64,000 bases of DNA from Streptomyces sp. MP131-18 (GCF_001984575.1 NZ_LZNS01000001.1:5359933-5423932), one strand, 5' to 3'. Positions 24,478 through 33,482 are shown, counted from the stretch's first letter. Numbers and translations are program-made. The notes: a model not told the origin generated them from the letters alone.

Positions 24478-26745
24478 TCAGCCGGTCTCGCTCGCCGAGG
24501 AACGCGGCGGGACCGTGAGCACCTTGCCGTCCGAGAAGGTCACCGTCTGTTCGGCGTCGCCGTAGTTGTGCGCGGCGTACGTGACGGTGTCACCGTTCGC
24601 GAAGGCCGCCGCCGTCGGGCTGTCCGCGGTGACCGACGTGTCGGGCGCGCCGATTGCGTCCAGGGTGTAGATCCAGTGGTAGACGTGCGCCCAGGACTCG
24701 CCGGCCTCCGGCTCGTACGTGCCGCCGCCGTCGCCGTCGTACGCGGCCCTGGCCGCGGCCGGATCGCCGAGCGCCTGGAACTCCCAGAGGATCTCCTTCC
24801 ACTCCACCGGCGGCCCGCCGTTCTCCTCCACCAGCTCCTCCAGGTTGCGGGCGATGGCGTCCTTGTCGCGGGCCAGGTGCAGCGAACCGCCCGTCACCGG
24901 AAGCACGTTGATGCCGTGGATCTCCTCCGGGTTGCCGGTCCACCAGGTGGCGTGCGCGGCGCCGTTGCCCCACACCATGCCGACCGTGTTGTGCTGGTAC
25001 TCGGCCGGGAAGTTCGCCTCGTCCCCGTCGAACCAGTACTGCCTGATCGCCTCCGACTCGGTGGTGAGCAGGTAGACGCCCAGGTCCCGCAGGGCGGTGT
25101 CGCCGGTGGCGGAGCCCCACATGATCAGGCCCGCGCTCAGATTGACCGACTCCGAGGACGACTCCTGGTTGTTGCCGGCCGCGAAGCCCTGGTGCCCGGA
25201 GGCCCAGCTGTGCCCGGCGTAGACGTCGAAGCCGCGCAGGAACGGGTAGCGGTCGTCGCCGCGCTCCGGGTTCGCGGCGTCGCCGATCAGCTCCTCGACC
25301 ATGCCGCCCCAGGCCGACTCGGCCGCCCAGGCCGGGTCGTACTGGGCCACCGTGGCGGCGGCGAACACGAAGTAGGAGTAGTGGAAGTGATGGTCGTTCA
25401 GCTCGCGGTCGCTGCCGTAGGAGGCGGGATAGCCGGTGAGTGTCCGCCAGTCCGCGTCGTAGGCGAAGCCGGTGTCGCCGCCCGCGGTGAACCACTCCTC
25501 CAGGCGCGACTTCATCGCGTCGAGCAGCGTGTCGCGCGCCTCGGTCGCGCCGATCTGGTCGGCGATCGGCACCACCTGGGCGAGCCGGCCGAACGCCTTG
25601 CCGCTCCAGTAGGTGTCGCCCACGGCGATCTCGGCGGAGGCGGCCACCTCGTTGACGAACGCGGTCAGTTGCGCGGTGTCGGGCCCGTCACCGGCCGGCA
25701 GCGCGGGCAGCACCCCGGTGACGGCCTGGGAGGTGGTGAACGCGTTCCCGTTCCGCACCTTCATCGTGCCGCGCGGCGAGACGTACTCGTAGGCCGTCAA
25801 CTCGTCCGCGGTGTGCTGCCACTGGTGCGGGTAGAGGGCCTGGATGGTGCCGGTCTCCTCGCCCTCCCTGGCCTCGGTGGTGAGGGTGTACGTCGCGTTC
25901 ACGGTGCCGCCCGCCTCGTCGTAGTCCCACTCGACGGTGGAGCCGGTGACGAAACTGTAGGCGTACTGGGCGAATTCGGCCAGCGCGCCCCGCTCGGGCA
26001 GGACGGCGACCGAGTAGTACTCCTGGCCGCCCAGGTCGGAGGTGATCGTCGACCCCGAGACCTGCCAGGTGCTGCCGCCCGGCGCGAACAGCGCGTAGTC
26101 GTGGCCCGCGACGGTGATGCCGAGCACGCTGCCCTCGTCGGAGAAGACCTCCGGCGCGGCGGATGCGGTGATCTGCGCGTTGCCGCCGGTGGCCTCCGCG
26201 TACACGTACGGGCTGCCGTGGCCGATGGTGGCGCGGAAGGTGTGACCGGCGTCCTCCCAGTAAGGGCTGACGGTCCAGTCGGACCAGCCGTCGGCCTTCG
26301 TGTCGGGGGAGTTGAGCCCGGCGACGCCGAGGGTGAGGTCGGCCTGGTGCGGGAACTCGTAGGAGACGCCGTCGCCGACGATGTTCGCCTGGGTCGGGTA
26401 GCCGACTTCGAGCCCGTCGGCGACGGCGCGGTAGCTGAGGGGGTGCCCGAACATGGGCTGGGAGTACGGGTTGTCGCCGTACCGCTTGAAGACCAGCGAG
26501 GACCACCAGTCGTTGGTGGGCACCGGCTGACCGGCCATGGCCTCGGTGACCTGCGGCGTGACCGGGTTGCCCTGGTTGTCCTCGGGTCCGGCGGTACCTT
26601 CCGGCCTGGTGTCCGAGTAACTGCCGCTGCCGACCGGTATGTCCGCGGCGGTCGCGGAGCCGGGCACCAGCGCCAGTCCGGCCAGCGCGGTGGCCGCGGC
26701 GGTCAGCATCAGCGCGATACGTCTGGTGGGGGTCGGGGGCCTCAT
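24478..26745 (-). CDS. GH81 endo-beta-1,3-glucanase, secreted
   Basis: A 755-aa secreted enzyme. The N-terminus is a signal peptide (MRPPTPTRRIALMLTAAAT, cleavage after SATAA). The GH81 core is clear: TNDWWSSLVFKRYGDNPYSQ near residue 50, then the catalytic-domain motifs LNDHHFHYSYFVFAAA (Asp acid) and GHSWASGHQGFAAGNNQESS (Glu base), YPHQW and a C-terminal beta-domain. It cuts internal beta-1,3-glucan bonds in fungal walls, callose or laminarin. The ATG at 26745 is followed by a typical signal sequence and preceded by GAGGTG; a GTG at 26796 would overlap the operator. A TGAGAGCGCTCTCA palindrome 37 bases upstream links it with the GH55 gene. Confidence 0.93.
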   Translation of the reverse strand: MRPPTPTRRIALMLTAAATALAGLALVPGSATAADIPVGSGSYSDTRPEGTAGPEDNQGNPVTPQVTEAMAGQPVPTNDWWSSLVFKRYGDNPYSQPMFGHPLSYRAVADGLEVGYPTQANIVGDGVSYEFPHQADLTLGVAGLNSPDTKADGWSDWTVSPYWEDAGHTFRATIGHGSPYVYAEATGGNAQITASAAPEVFSDEGSVLGITVAGHDYALFAPGGSTWQVSGSTITSDLGGQEYYSVAVLPERGALAEFAQYAYSFVTGSTVEWDYDEAGGTVNATYTLTTEAREGEETGTIQALYPHQWQHTADELTAYEYVSPRGTMKVRNGNAFTTSQAVTGVLPALPAGDGPDTAQLTAFVNEVAASAEIAVGDTYWSGKAFGRLAQVVPIADQIGATEARDTLLDAMKSRLEEWFTAGGDTGFAYDADWRTLTGYPASYGSDRELNDHHFHYSYFVFAAATVAQYDPAWAAESAWGGMVEELIGDAANPERGDDRYPFLRGFDVYAGHSWASGHQGFAAGNNQESSSESVNLSAGLIMWGSATGDTALRDLGVYLLTTESEAIRQYWFDGDEANFPAEYQHNTVGMVWGNGAAHATWWTGNPEEIHGINVLPVTGGSLHLARDKDAIARNLEELVEENGGPPVEWKEILWEFQALGDPAAARAAYDGDGGGTYEPEAGESWAHVYHWIYTLDAIGAPDTSVTADSPTAAAFANGDTVTYAAHNYGDAEQTVTFSDGKVLTVPPRSSASETG

Positions 26746-26781
26746 GTGCTGTTGCACCTCGCAACCGGTGGGGGGACGGGC

Positions 26782-26795
26782 TGAGAGCGCTCTCA
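26782..26795. promoter_or_regulatory. LacI-type operator palindrome before GH81 gene
   Basis: Perfect 14-bp palindrome TGAGAGCGCTCTCA upstream of the GH81 start. It shares the 12-bp core GAGAGCGCTCTC with the site at 17262-17279 before the GH55 gene. An inferred operator for a LacI-family glucan regulator that is not clearly encoded nearby. Confidence 0.7.
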
Positions 26796-26960
26796 CGTAC
26801 GCGGTCGAACCTAGGGATCGGCAAATTTTGTGTCAATGCTTCGCACGGGAACCGGACCGGAACCGGCTGCTCGCAGTGACCCGCATCACAGCCGGCTCCT
26901 GTCAGCAATCGGGGCGCCATCTCGTTCAAAGGCCACGCGAACGAGACAGGGAGCAACGTG

Positions 26961-28169
26961 ATGAAGCACCGCATCGTCGTACTCGGCGCCGGATACGCCG
27001 GGGCCTTCGCCGCCGGCAACCTGGCCCGCCGGCTCTCCCCCGCCGACACCGAGATCACCGTCGTCAACGCCGTGCCCGACTTCGTTGAGCGGATGCGGCT
27101 CCACCAGCTCGCGAGCGGCCAGGACCTCGCGCTCCGCAAGCTCGCCGACGTGTTCGCGGGCACCGGGGTGCGGCTGCGCCTGGCGCGCGTCACCGGCATC
27201 GACCCCGAACGCAAGACCGTCGCCGTTACCGACGAGGACGGTGATGGGGATTCCGGCGTCGACGACGAACTCGCGTACGACACGCTGATCTACGCGCTCG
27301 GCAGCTCCGTGGCCCACCGCGGCGTCCCCGGCGCGGCCGAGTACGGCTTCGACGTGACCAGCCGGCCTTCGGCGCTGCGGCTGCGCGAGCGGCTGGGCCG
27401 CCTGGGCGCGGGCGGCACCGTGCTGGTCGTCGGCGAGGGGCTGACCGGCATCGAGAGCGTCACCGAGTTCGCCGAGTCCCGGCCCGACCTGTCGGTCGCG
27501 CTCGCCGCCCGCGGCGAGCTGGGCGCCTGGCTCTCCCCGAAGGCCCGCAGTCACCTGCTCCGGGCCTTCGACCGGCTCGGCATCACCGTTCACGAGCACA
27601 CCGGCATCGAAGCCGTCGAGCCGGTACGGGCGGTCGCCACCGACGGCACGTCCATCCCGGCCGATGTGACCGTGTGGTCGGCCGGGTTCGTCGTGCAGCC
27701 CATCGCGGCGGCCAGCGGCCTGGAGGTCGCCGGGACCGGCCAGATCGTCGTCGACCGCACCATGCGCTCGGTCTCGCACCCGGACGTCTACGCCGCCGGT
27801 GACAGCGCCTACGCGATCGGCGACAACGGCCTGCCACTGCCGATGTCCTGCGCCTCGGCCGGCTTCACCAACATGCAGGCGACCGCCGCGATCATCGCGC
27901 GTCTGACGGGCAGCAAGGTCCCGACCACCGGCCTGAAGTACCAGGGCAACCACATCAGCCTCGGGCGGCGGGACGCGATCATCCAGATGGTGGACCGGGA
28001 CGTCCGTGCCAAGTCCTGGTTCCTGGGCGGCCGCACCGCCGCGCGGGTCAAGTCGGGCGTGCTCATGGGGGCCGGTTGGAGCATCGCCCATCCGACCTTC
28101 GGCATGCCGAAGCGCAAGCGCCGCCTGGCCACCGTGCCCGACCTGGCCGAGGTGAGGGGTGCCGCATAG
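26961..28169 (+). CDS. FAD-dependent pyridine nucleotide oxidoreductase (NDH-2-like)
   Basis: A 402-aa flavoprotein with two Rossmann motifs: FAD site VVLGAGYAGAFAAGNLAR at the N-terminus and NAD(P)H site GTVLVVGEGLTGIESVTE in the middle, followed by the second FAD contact HPDVYAAGDSAYA. Overall it resembles type II NADH dehydrogenases without the usual C-terminal membrane helix. RBS CAGGGAGC precedes GTG 26958 and ATG 26961; the ATG has the better spacing. The next gene, an ECF41-like sigma factor, starts inside its 3' end. ECF41 sigma factors are known to be encoded beside an oxidoreductase or carboxymuconolactone-decarboxylase-like partner that they control. Confidence 0.88.
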   Translation: MKHRIVVLGAGYAGAFAAGNLARRLSPADTEITVVNAVPDFVERMRLHQLASGQDLALRKLADVFAGTGVRLRLARVTGIDPERKTVAVTDEDGDGDSGVDDELAYDTLIYALGSSVAHRGVPGAAEYGFDVTSRPSALRLRERLGRLGAGGTVLVVGEGLTGIESVTEFAESRPDLSVALAARGELGAWLSPKARSHLLRAFDRLGITVHEHTGIEAVEPVRAVATDGTSIPADVTVWSAGFVVQPIAAASGLEVAGTGQIVVDRTMRSVSHPDVYAAGDSAYAIGDNGLPLPMSCASAGFTNMQATAAIIARLTGSKVPTTGLKYQGNHISLGRRDAIIQMVDRDVRAKSWFLGGRTAARVKSGVLMGAGWSIAHPTFGMPKRKRRLATVPDLAEVRGAA

Positions 28170-29124
28170 GCTGTTCCGCATGGACAGGGCAGCCGTCGAT
28201 CGGTTCGAGGCCAGCCGGGGCCGGCTGGCCTCGCTCGCGTACCGTCTGCTCGGCTCGGCCGCGGACGCCGAGGACGCCGTGCAGGACACGTTCCTGCGCT
28301 GGCAGGCCGCGGACCGCGAACGGGTCGAGGTGCCGGAAGCGTGGCTGACCAAGGTCGTCACCAATCTCTGCCTCGACCGGCTCCGTTCGGCGCAGGCGCG
28401 GCACGAGCGGGCGGCCGGTGCCCGGCTGCCCGAGCCGCTCCTCCAGGGCGACCCGATGCTCGGCCCGGCCGACACCTTCGAGCAGCGCGAATCGGTGTCC
28501 CTGGCCGTACTGACCCTCTTGGAGCGCCTCTCGCCGGTCGAGCGGGCCGTCTACGTCCTGCGGGTCGCCTTCTTGTACAGCCACGCCGAGATCGCCGGGA
28601 TTCTCGACATCACCGAGTCCGCGAGCCAGCAGCACGCCCACCGGGCCCGGTCCCGGGTCCGGGACGTCGCCGGACGCCGCCGCGGCGGCGAGGCCGACCC
28701 CGCGTCGGCGCGCCGGGTCGTCGAGGAGTTCCTCACCGCCGCCATGTCGGGGCGCACCGAACGGCTGGTGGCGCTGCTCACCGACGACGCGACGGCGATC
28801 TCGGACGGCGCCGGGCTGAGCAAGCGGCTGGTGCGGTACGAGACGCGCGAGCGGGTCGCCTCCTTCGCGCGGGCCGGCTTCAAGCCCACGCCGGCGAAGC
28901 GGCGGCTGGCCGGCGGCTCGCCCGCGATGCATATCGCAGTGGTCAACGGCTCCCCGGCCGTCGTCGCCGTGGTCGACGACCGGGTCGTGGGCATCGTGGC
29001 GTTCGAGATCGGCGACGGCAAGGTCGCGTCGATGCACGGCATCGCCGCCGCGGACCGGCTCGGGCGCCTCAACGAGGCCTGGCGGCGGAACGACCCCGAG
29101 GCGCCGGTCATCAACGCGTGGTGA
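28159..29124 (+). CDS. ECF sigma factor with SnoaL-like C-terminal domain (ECF41/SigJ type)
   Basis: A 321-aa sigma-70 family protein. Region 2 is RLASLAYRLLGSAADAEDAVQDTFLRW, region 4 is LSPVERAVYVLRVAFLYSHAEIAGIL. About 130 extra residues form a SnoaL/NTF2-like fold that starts SARRVVEEFLTAAMSGRTERLVALLTDD and ends with ADRLGRLNEAW, in place of the NPDKL motif of typical ECF41 proteins. In ECF41 factors this domain acts as a fused regulator of polymerase binding. The GTG at 28159 overlaps the oxidoreductase stop by 11 bases; an ATG at 28180 is an alternative. The partner gene upstream is the expected target. Confidence 0.88.
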   Translation: MPHRLFRMDRAAVDRFEASRGRLASLAYRLLGSAADAEDAVQDTFLRWQAADRERVEVPEAWLTKVVTNLCLDRLRSAQARHERAAGARLPEPLLQGDPMLGPADTFEQRESVSLAVLTLLERLSPVERAVYVLRVAFLYSHAEIAGILDITESASQQHAHRARSRVRDVAGRRRGGEADPASARRVVEEFLTAAMSGRTERLVALLTDDATAISDGAGLSKRLVRYETRERVASFARAGFKPTPAKRRLAGGSPAMHIAVVNGSPAVVAVVDDRVVGIVAFEIGDGKVASMHGIAAADRLGRLNEAWRRNDPEAPVINAW

Positions 29125-29147
29125 CCACAGCCACAGCCACAGCCACA
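29121..29147 (+). repeat. CCACAG hexamer tandem repeat
   Basis: About four copies of CCACAG directly after the sigma-factor stop codon, lying between convergent genes. No function is evident. Confidence 0.45.
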
Positions 29148-29176
29148 GCCGCCGGGAGCCGGAACGGCGGCCGCCG

Positions 29177-29353
29177 TCACGAACGGTGTTGCAGCCAGAG
29201 CGTGATGAGGCTGACGACGCCGGTGCCGGCGCTGTAGTACAGGCCGTTCACGAAGTGGCGCCCGGCACCGCGGTGGCACCGCAGGGCGCGCCGGCCCAGC
29301 CGGCGCAGGCGCCCGCGGCCGTCGGGGTAGTCGGGGTCCGGTTCGTATCCCAT
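29177..29353 (-). CDS. 58-aa small protein, possible membrane-associated tail
   Basis: ATG 29353 to TGA 29177 encodes 58 residues: an acidic start (MGYEPDPDYPDGRG), an Arg-rich middle and a hydrophobic C-terminus (GLYYSAGTGVVSLITLWL). A near-consensus RBS, AAGGAGAG, is 5 bases upstream, which is strong support for translation. It follows the 238-aa gene of the sigma-factor operon by 83 bases on the same strand. It may be the third member of that operon; function unknown. Confidence 0.62.
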   Translation of the reverse strand: MGYEPDPDYPDGRGRLRRLGRRALRCHRGAGRHFVNGLYYSAGTGVVSLITLWLQHRS

Positions 29354-29436
29354 ATGCGCTCTCCTTCACGTGCGCTCGGTGGCGCGCCCCGTGGCCCGCC
29401 TGTCCGCCCGGCGACGGCGGCCGGCCGTGCCGATTG

Positions 29437-30153
29437 TCAGTGGCTGGCCGCGTCGTGCAGGCGTTCGGCCAGGCGGCGGTCCGGGCGGACCACGATCCGC
29501 CCGTCGTGCGGCGAGCAGGCGGCCAGGCGTTCCACCTCCGCCTCCAGCGAGGCGGGGACCCGTATCGCGGGCCGGTCCCTGCGCGTGTAGCGGGCGAACA
29601 CTTCGAGCACCTGGTAGAAGCCCTCGACGGGCGGCACGACCCGCGCCCCGGCCAGCGCCGGACGTTCCTGACTGGCCTCGTTCAGCCAGTGCCGCGACTC
29701 CCGTTCCTCGCCGAGGCGCAGGTGGAGCAGGTGCAGGCAGTAGGCGGCGGTCCGGTGCCCGGCGCCCGCGGCCAGTTGCCACCAGAACTGGGCGCTCTCC
29801 AGCCGCTCGGTGAGGTACAGCAGCGCGGCGAACACCACGGTGCCCTCGATGTCCAGTTGCTCCTCCGCGGTCTGGCGGCTGGCGGCCGGATCGTCGACCA
29901 GCCGGGCGAAGTGGTCGGCCGCGTCGGGCTGGTCGAGCACCCACTGCGAGATGCGGCGCAGCCGCTGCCGCGCCTGTTCCGCCTCGCTCGCCCCCCGGTC
30001 CGCCGCCGCCGTGGCGGCGGCCCTGGCGGCGGCGACGTCGGCGGCCAGGCGCCGGAGCGCGGCCCCGACGTCGAAGCGGGACGCCGCGGACGCCGCCGCG
30101 TGGGTGGGCGTGATCCTGGCTGCGTCCAGGAGGTCGTCGATCCGGACGGTCAT
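29437..30153 (-). CDS. Unknown helical protein coupled to a sigma factor
   Basis: A 238-aa mainly helical protein. It begins MTVRIDDLLDAARITPTHAAA, has an Ala/Arg-rich stretch, then a TPR/Sel1-like repeat region (EGTVVFAALLYLTERLESAQFWWQLAAGAGHRTAAYCLHLLH) and a C-terminal segment LEAEVERLAACSPHDGRIVVRPDRRLAER. No membrane segment and no zinc-binding anti-sigma HxxxCxxC motif are seen. Its ATG overlaps the sigma-factor stop (ATGA), so the two are made together; it could modulate the sigma factor, but it is not a recognised anti-sigma type. Confidence 0.72.
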   Translation of the reverse strand: MTVRIDDLLDAARITPTHAAASAASRFDVGAALRRLAADVAAARAAATAAADRGASEAEQARQRLRRISQWVLDQPDAADHFARLVDDPAASRQTAEEQLDIEGTVVFAALLYLTERLESAQFWWQLAAGAGHRTAAYCLHLLHLRLGEERESRHWLNEASQERPALAGARVVPPVEGFYQVLEVFARYTRRDRPAIRVPASLEAEVERLAACSPHDGRIVVRPDRRLAERLHDAASH

Positions 30154-30809
30154 CCCCGTTGTCCCCCGTTGTCCTCGTCCTGTTGCGAGTCCTGTTGCGC
30201 GGCCTGTTGCGCGTCCTGTTTCGATAAGCCGTCCGGCAGGCCCAGGCACACCCGCAGGTGTTCCTTGGCGCGGCGGACGTGATGGTCGACGGTGCGTTCG
30301 TGCAGGTCCATGAACCACGCGATGCGCCGGGTGCTGTAGCCGAGCACGTAGCGCAGCACGATCACGTCGAACTGCCGCGGCGGCAGCTCGGCCATCGCCG
30401 CGTACAGGCCCATGCTGCTGTGCATCACCCGGAACTGGTCGCGCGTCGCCCGGAGGGCCTGCTGGACGGCGCCGTTGAGGATGAACGCCGCCGGCCGCCG
30501 CTGCCGTTCCAGCTGCTCGGAGACGGTGCGCCGCACGATGGCCCACGCGCACCGGCCCAGGTTCCGTTCGCGGAGCAACTCGTCCCAGTGGTCGATTATT
30601 TCCACGAAGGCCATGTGGACCGCCTCCTCGGCCGACCTGCGGTCGCCCAACTGGGCCTGGGCGTAGGCGTGGTACATCTCCTGGTGCGTCAGGTAGAACG
30701 CCTCGGCCTCCAGGGGCAGGTCGAGCGGGGTCTCCACCGGTGTGTTCGCCCGTCGCGCGGGGCCCGGTTCGGGAGGGCGGCCGTCTTCGGATGCGCCGTT
30801 CGTCATCAC
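30150..30809 (-). CDS. RNA polymerase sigma-70-like factor
   Basis: A 219-aa protein with region-2-like helices (LTHQEMYHAYAQAQLGDRRSAEEAVHMAFVEIIDHW) and a region-4 helix-turn-helix (LPPRQFDVIVLRYVLGYSTRRIAWFMDLHERTVDHHVRRAKEHL). This is an ECF-like or LuxR-like sigma factor seen in Streptomyces. The tail is Gln/Asp-rich (QQAAQQDSQQDEDNGG). GTG at 30809 and ATG at 30806 are both possible, with a G6 run as RBS. It is first in an operon with an unknown helical protein and probably the 58-aa protein. Confidence 0.82.
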   Translation of the reverse strand: MMTNGASEDGRPPEPGPARRANTPVETPLDLPLEAEAFYLTHQEMYHAYAQAQLGDRRSAEEAVHMAFVEIIDHWDELLRERNLGRCAWAIVRRTVSEQLERQRRPAAFILNGAVQQALRATRDQFRVMHSSMGLYAAMAELPPRQFDVIVLRYVLGYSTRRIAWFMDLHERTVDHHVRRAKEHLRVCLGLPDGLSKQDAQQAAQQDSQQDEDNGGQRG

Positions 30810-31247
30810 CGCACCCCCCGCTCCTGCGACCGTCCGCCGAGAAGCGGCTGATGCTGCCGGACGTCGGTGCTCCTCTTCATCGATCCCTCTTCGTCGCGGG
30901 TCGTCGGGGTCGGCGCCGTCTCACGCGCAGACGGAGAGCGGGCGCCCGGGGCCGCGTTGCGTTGGCCTTGAGTACCACCTAATCGATATTGGGAGTCGAA
31001 CACGCATCTGTGGCTCAGAAAAAATCACCACACGATCATGAACGGTCACCGGCCGTAGGTTCCGTGAGCCGGAACGTCGCCGGGAGCAACCGTCTGACCT
31101 GCGGATGTATGGGCACGCTCAGCGCTCGGCACCTCAAGCCGGACATACGTGTGGCGTGCGTCACGTGAAGTTCCGGGCCCGCGACGGGATGTGACGGCGA
31201 CGTGTTCCGCTTGCCCTGGAGTGCGGTCCAATGCGTAGCTTCGGCCC
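30810..31247. other. 438-base intergenic region between divergent genes
   Basis: It separates the sigma-factor operon (minus) from the SDR gene (plus). The centre, about 30970-31050, is clearly more A/T-rich than its surroundings (ACCTAATCGATATTGGGAG, then a run of six A) and probably holds the two promoters. Short frames on both strands lack a convincing RBS or coding pattern; no RNA gene was recognised. Confidence 0.5.
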
Positions 31248-32213
31248 ATGACCACTCCACAGCGGAAGACCGGCTCCGGTTTCGGGGCGCACAGCACCAC
31301 CCGGGACGTGCTGCGGGGAACCGGCCTGTCCGGCAGGCTCGCCGTCGTCACCGGCGGCCACGCGGGACTCGGCCTCGAAACGACGCGCGCGCTGGCCGGT
31401 GCCGGGGCCCGGGTCGTGGTGCTCGCGCGGCAGCCGGACGCCGCCCGCGAGGCGGTCGCCGGTCTCGAAGGCGTCGAGGTGGACCGGACCGACCTCGCCG
31501 ACCAGGACAGCATCGCCGCCTTCGCCGCGCGCTTCCTCGCCGCCGGCCGCCCCATCGACATCCTGGTCAACAACGCCGGGATCATGGCCTGTCCCGAGAC
31601 GCGCGTGGGGCCCGGCTGGGAGGCCCAGTTCGCCACCAACCACCTCGGCCACCACGCCCTGACGAACCGGCTGTGGCCCGCCCTCGCGCGGCGCGGCGCG
31701 CGCGTGGTGTCCGTGTCATCGAACGGCCACCAGCTGTCGGACGTGCGCTGGGACGACGTGCACTTCGCGCGCGACTACGACAAGTGGGCGGCGTACGGGC
31801 AGGCGAAGACGGCCAATGCCCTCTTCGCCCTGCACCTGGACGCGCTGGGCCGCGACGCCGGGGTGCGCGCGTTCTCGGTGCATCCGGGCACCATCATGAC
31901 CGGTCTCGGGCGGCACATGTCGCGGGAGGAGCTGGCCGATCTGACGGCGAGGATCGACGCGGCCGGGACGAACACCGGCTGGAAGACGGCGGAGGAGGGC
32001 GCGGCCACCCAGGTCTGGGCGGCGACCTCACCGCGGCTCGCGGGCCTGGGCGGCGTGTACTGCGAGGACTGCGACGTCGCCGAGCCGGCCGCGCCCGGCA
32101 CGGTCCTCGGCAGCGGCGTGAGCCCCTGGGCCGCCGACCCCGCGCGGGCCGCGCGGCTGTGGCAGCTGTCGGCCCGGCTCACCGGCGTCGACGCGTTCGC
32201 CCCGGCGTCCTGA
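31248..32213 (+). CDS. SDR family NAD(P)-dependent oxidoreductase
   Basis: A 321-aa classical/extended SDR: VVTGGHAGLGLET cofactor motif, ILVNNAGIM, catalytic Ser in VVSVSSNGHQ and YGQAKTANALF (Tyr-x-x-x-Lys). It resembles the retinol-dehydrogenase/WW-domain-oxidoreductase-like group annotated as SDR family oxidoreductases in Streptomyces. The length and the TGWKTAEEGAATQVWAAT segment are typical. It has its own promoter region to the left and converges with the hydrolase gene. Substrate unknown. Confidence 0.9.
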   Translation: MTTPQRKTGSGFGAHSTTRDVLRGTGLSGRLAVVTGGHAGLGLETTRALAGAGARVVVLARQPDAAREAVAGLEGVEVDRTDLADQDSIAAFAARFLAAGRPIDILVNNAGIMACPETRVGPGWEAQFATNHLGHHALTNRLWPALARRGARVVSVSSNGHQLSDVRWDDVHFARDYDKWAAYGQAKTANALFALHLDALGRDAGVRAFSVHPGTIMTGLGRHMSREELADLTARIDAAGTNTGWKTAEEGAATQVWAATSPRLAGLGGVYCEDCDVAEPAAPGTVLGSGVSPWAADPARAARLWQLSARLTGVDAFAPAS

Positions 32214-32239
32214 GCCCGCGCCCGTGCCCCCGCGGGCCG

Positions 32240-33463
32240 TCACAGGTGCCGGTCGAGGAAGCGCGTGAGCTCCGCCCGCGCGATCTGGGAGCCGAACCCG
32301 CCCCAGTTGATGTCGAACATGTGCTCAGTGAAAGGGAGTTCGACGAGGCGGTGCGGGACGCCCGCGTCGGCGAGCCGTCCGGCGAACCTGCGGTTGTCGT
32401 CCGCGGTGTTCAGCAGATCCCAGCCGCCCTGGAGCAGCAGGGTGGGCGGCAGGCCGGGCCGCACGTGTGTCACGGGCGAGGCGGCCCGGTACTCCCGCGG
32501 CTTCTCCTCGGCCGTTCCGCCCATCATCTCCTCGTTCGACCGGGCCAGTTCGTCCCCGATCGGCGAGTGCCGCTGGCGCCAGGGCAGGGCGGGGGCCTGC
32601 GGCGTCAGGTCGGTGACCGCGTACCACGCGAGGACGGCGCCCACGTCCTGGCCGGTGCCGGGCCCGGCCGCCGGGCAACTCGGCTCGATGTCGCCCGGCG
32701 GGGTGTAGGCGGCGAGGAGGCCGATGAGCCCGCCGGCCGACTGTCCCATGACGGCGATGCGCTCCGGGTCGCCGCCGTAGCGCGCGGAGTTGGCGGCGGC
32801 CCAGCCGATCGCGCACATCACGTCCGCGACCGGCGCCTGCCAGTCGCCGGGCGGGAAGAAGCGGTAGTCGACGTCGATCACCAGATATCCCTGATCGGCC
32901 AGCCATGCGTCCCAGCGCGGCAGCATGCTCTGCGGCTCGTCCTCCGCCCCGCCGTGCACGTTGATCACGACGGGCAGCGGGTCGCCGTCCGCCGGGCGGT
33001 CGCTCGGCTCCCACACGTCGAGGAGCAGGTCCTCCCCGCCGGGGGAGGCGTAGGCGATGGTCTCCGGCTCCCGGTCGGCGGTGACCGCCAGGCCGCCGGT
33101 GACGTAGTCGCGCAGGGACAGGCCGATGCCGTGCGCCTGCGCGGTCCGCCACGCGGCGGCCGGCGGGAGCAGTGCGGCGGTGGCCGCCAGGGCGTTCACC
33201 GCGAGCAGCGCGGTGGCCGCGCGCCGCAGGCGAGGGCCGGGCAGCCCGCGCGCGAACGCGGCCGACGCGCAGCCGACACCGCAGAGCACGGCGAGGAAGA
33301 GGCTGAACTCCAGTGCCAGCAGGCCGAATTGCCAGGCGGTCCAGGAGGGCGCGGGGAGGAGCACCAGTCCCGCGGCGAGCAGGGCGGTGGTTGCGGTCGC
33401 GGCGGCGGACAGGAGGCTGGCCCACCGCAGGGCGGTGCGGGCGCGCGGGAGGGTGCCGGGCAT
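32240..33463 (-). CDS. Membrane-anchored alpha/beta hydrolase
   Basis: A 407-aa protein. The first 110 residues have three to four hydrophobic segments (LLSAAATATTALLAAGLVLL, LLALEFSLFLAVLCGVGCA, ALLAVNALAATAALLPP). The rest is an alpha/beta hydrolase: oxyanion VINVHGGAEDEPQS, nucleophile VMGQSAGG, acid and His in LLLQGGWDLLNTADD and FTEHMFDINWGG. It may act on lipids or esters at the membrane surface. It is transcribed away from a TetR gene across a 75-base gap filled with palindromes, so it is the probable repression target. Confidence 0.86.
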   Translation of the reverse strand: MPGTLPRARTALRWASLLSAAATATTALLAAGLVLLPAPSWTAWQFGLLALEFSLFLAVLCGVGCASAAFARGLPGPRLRRAATALLAVNALAATAALLPPAAAWRTAQAHGIGLSLRDYVTGGLAVTADREPETIAYASPGGEDLLLDVWEPSDRPADGDPLPVVINVHGGAEDEPQSMLPRWDAWLADQGYLVIDVDYRFFPPGDWQAPVADVMCAIGWAAANSARYGGDPERIAVMGQSAGGLIGLLAAYTPPGDIEPSCPAAGPGTGQDVGAVLAWYAVTDLTPQAPALPWRQRHSPIGDELARSNEEMMGGTAEEKPREYRAASPVTHVRPGLPPTLLLQGGWDLLNTADDNRRFAGRLADAGVPHRLVELPFTEHMFDINWGGFGSQIARAELTRFLDRHL

Positions 33464-33482
33464 CGAAGACCTCCGGATGAGA

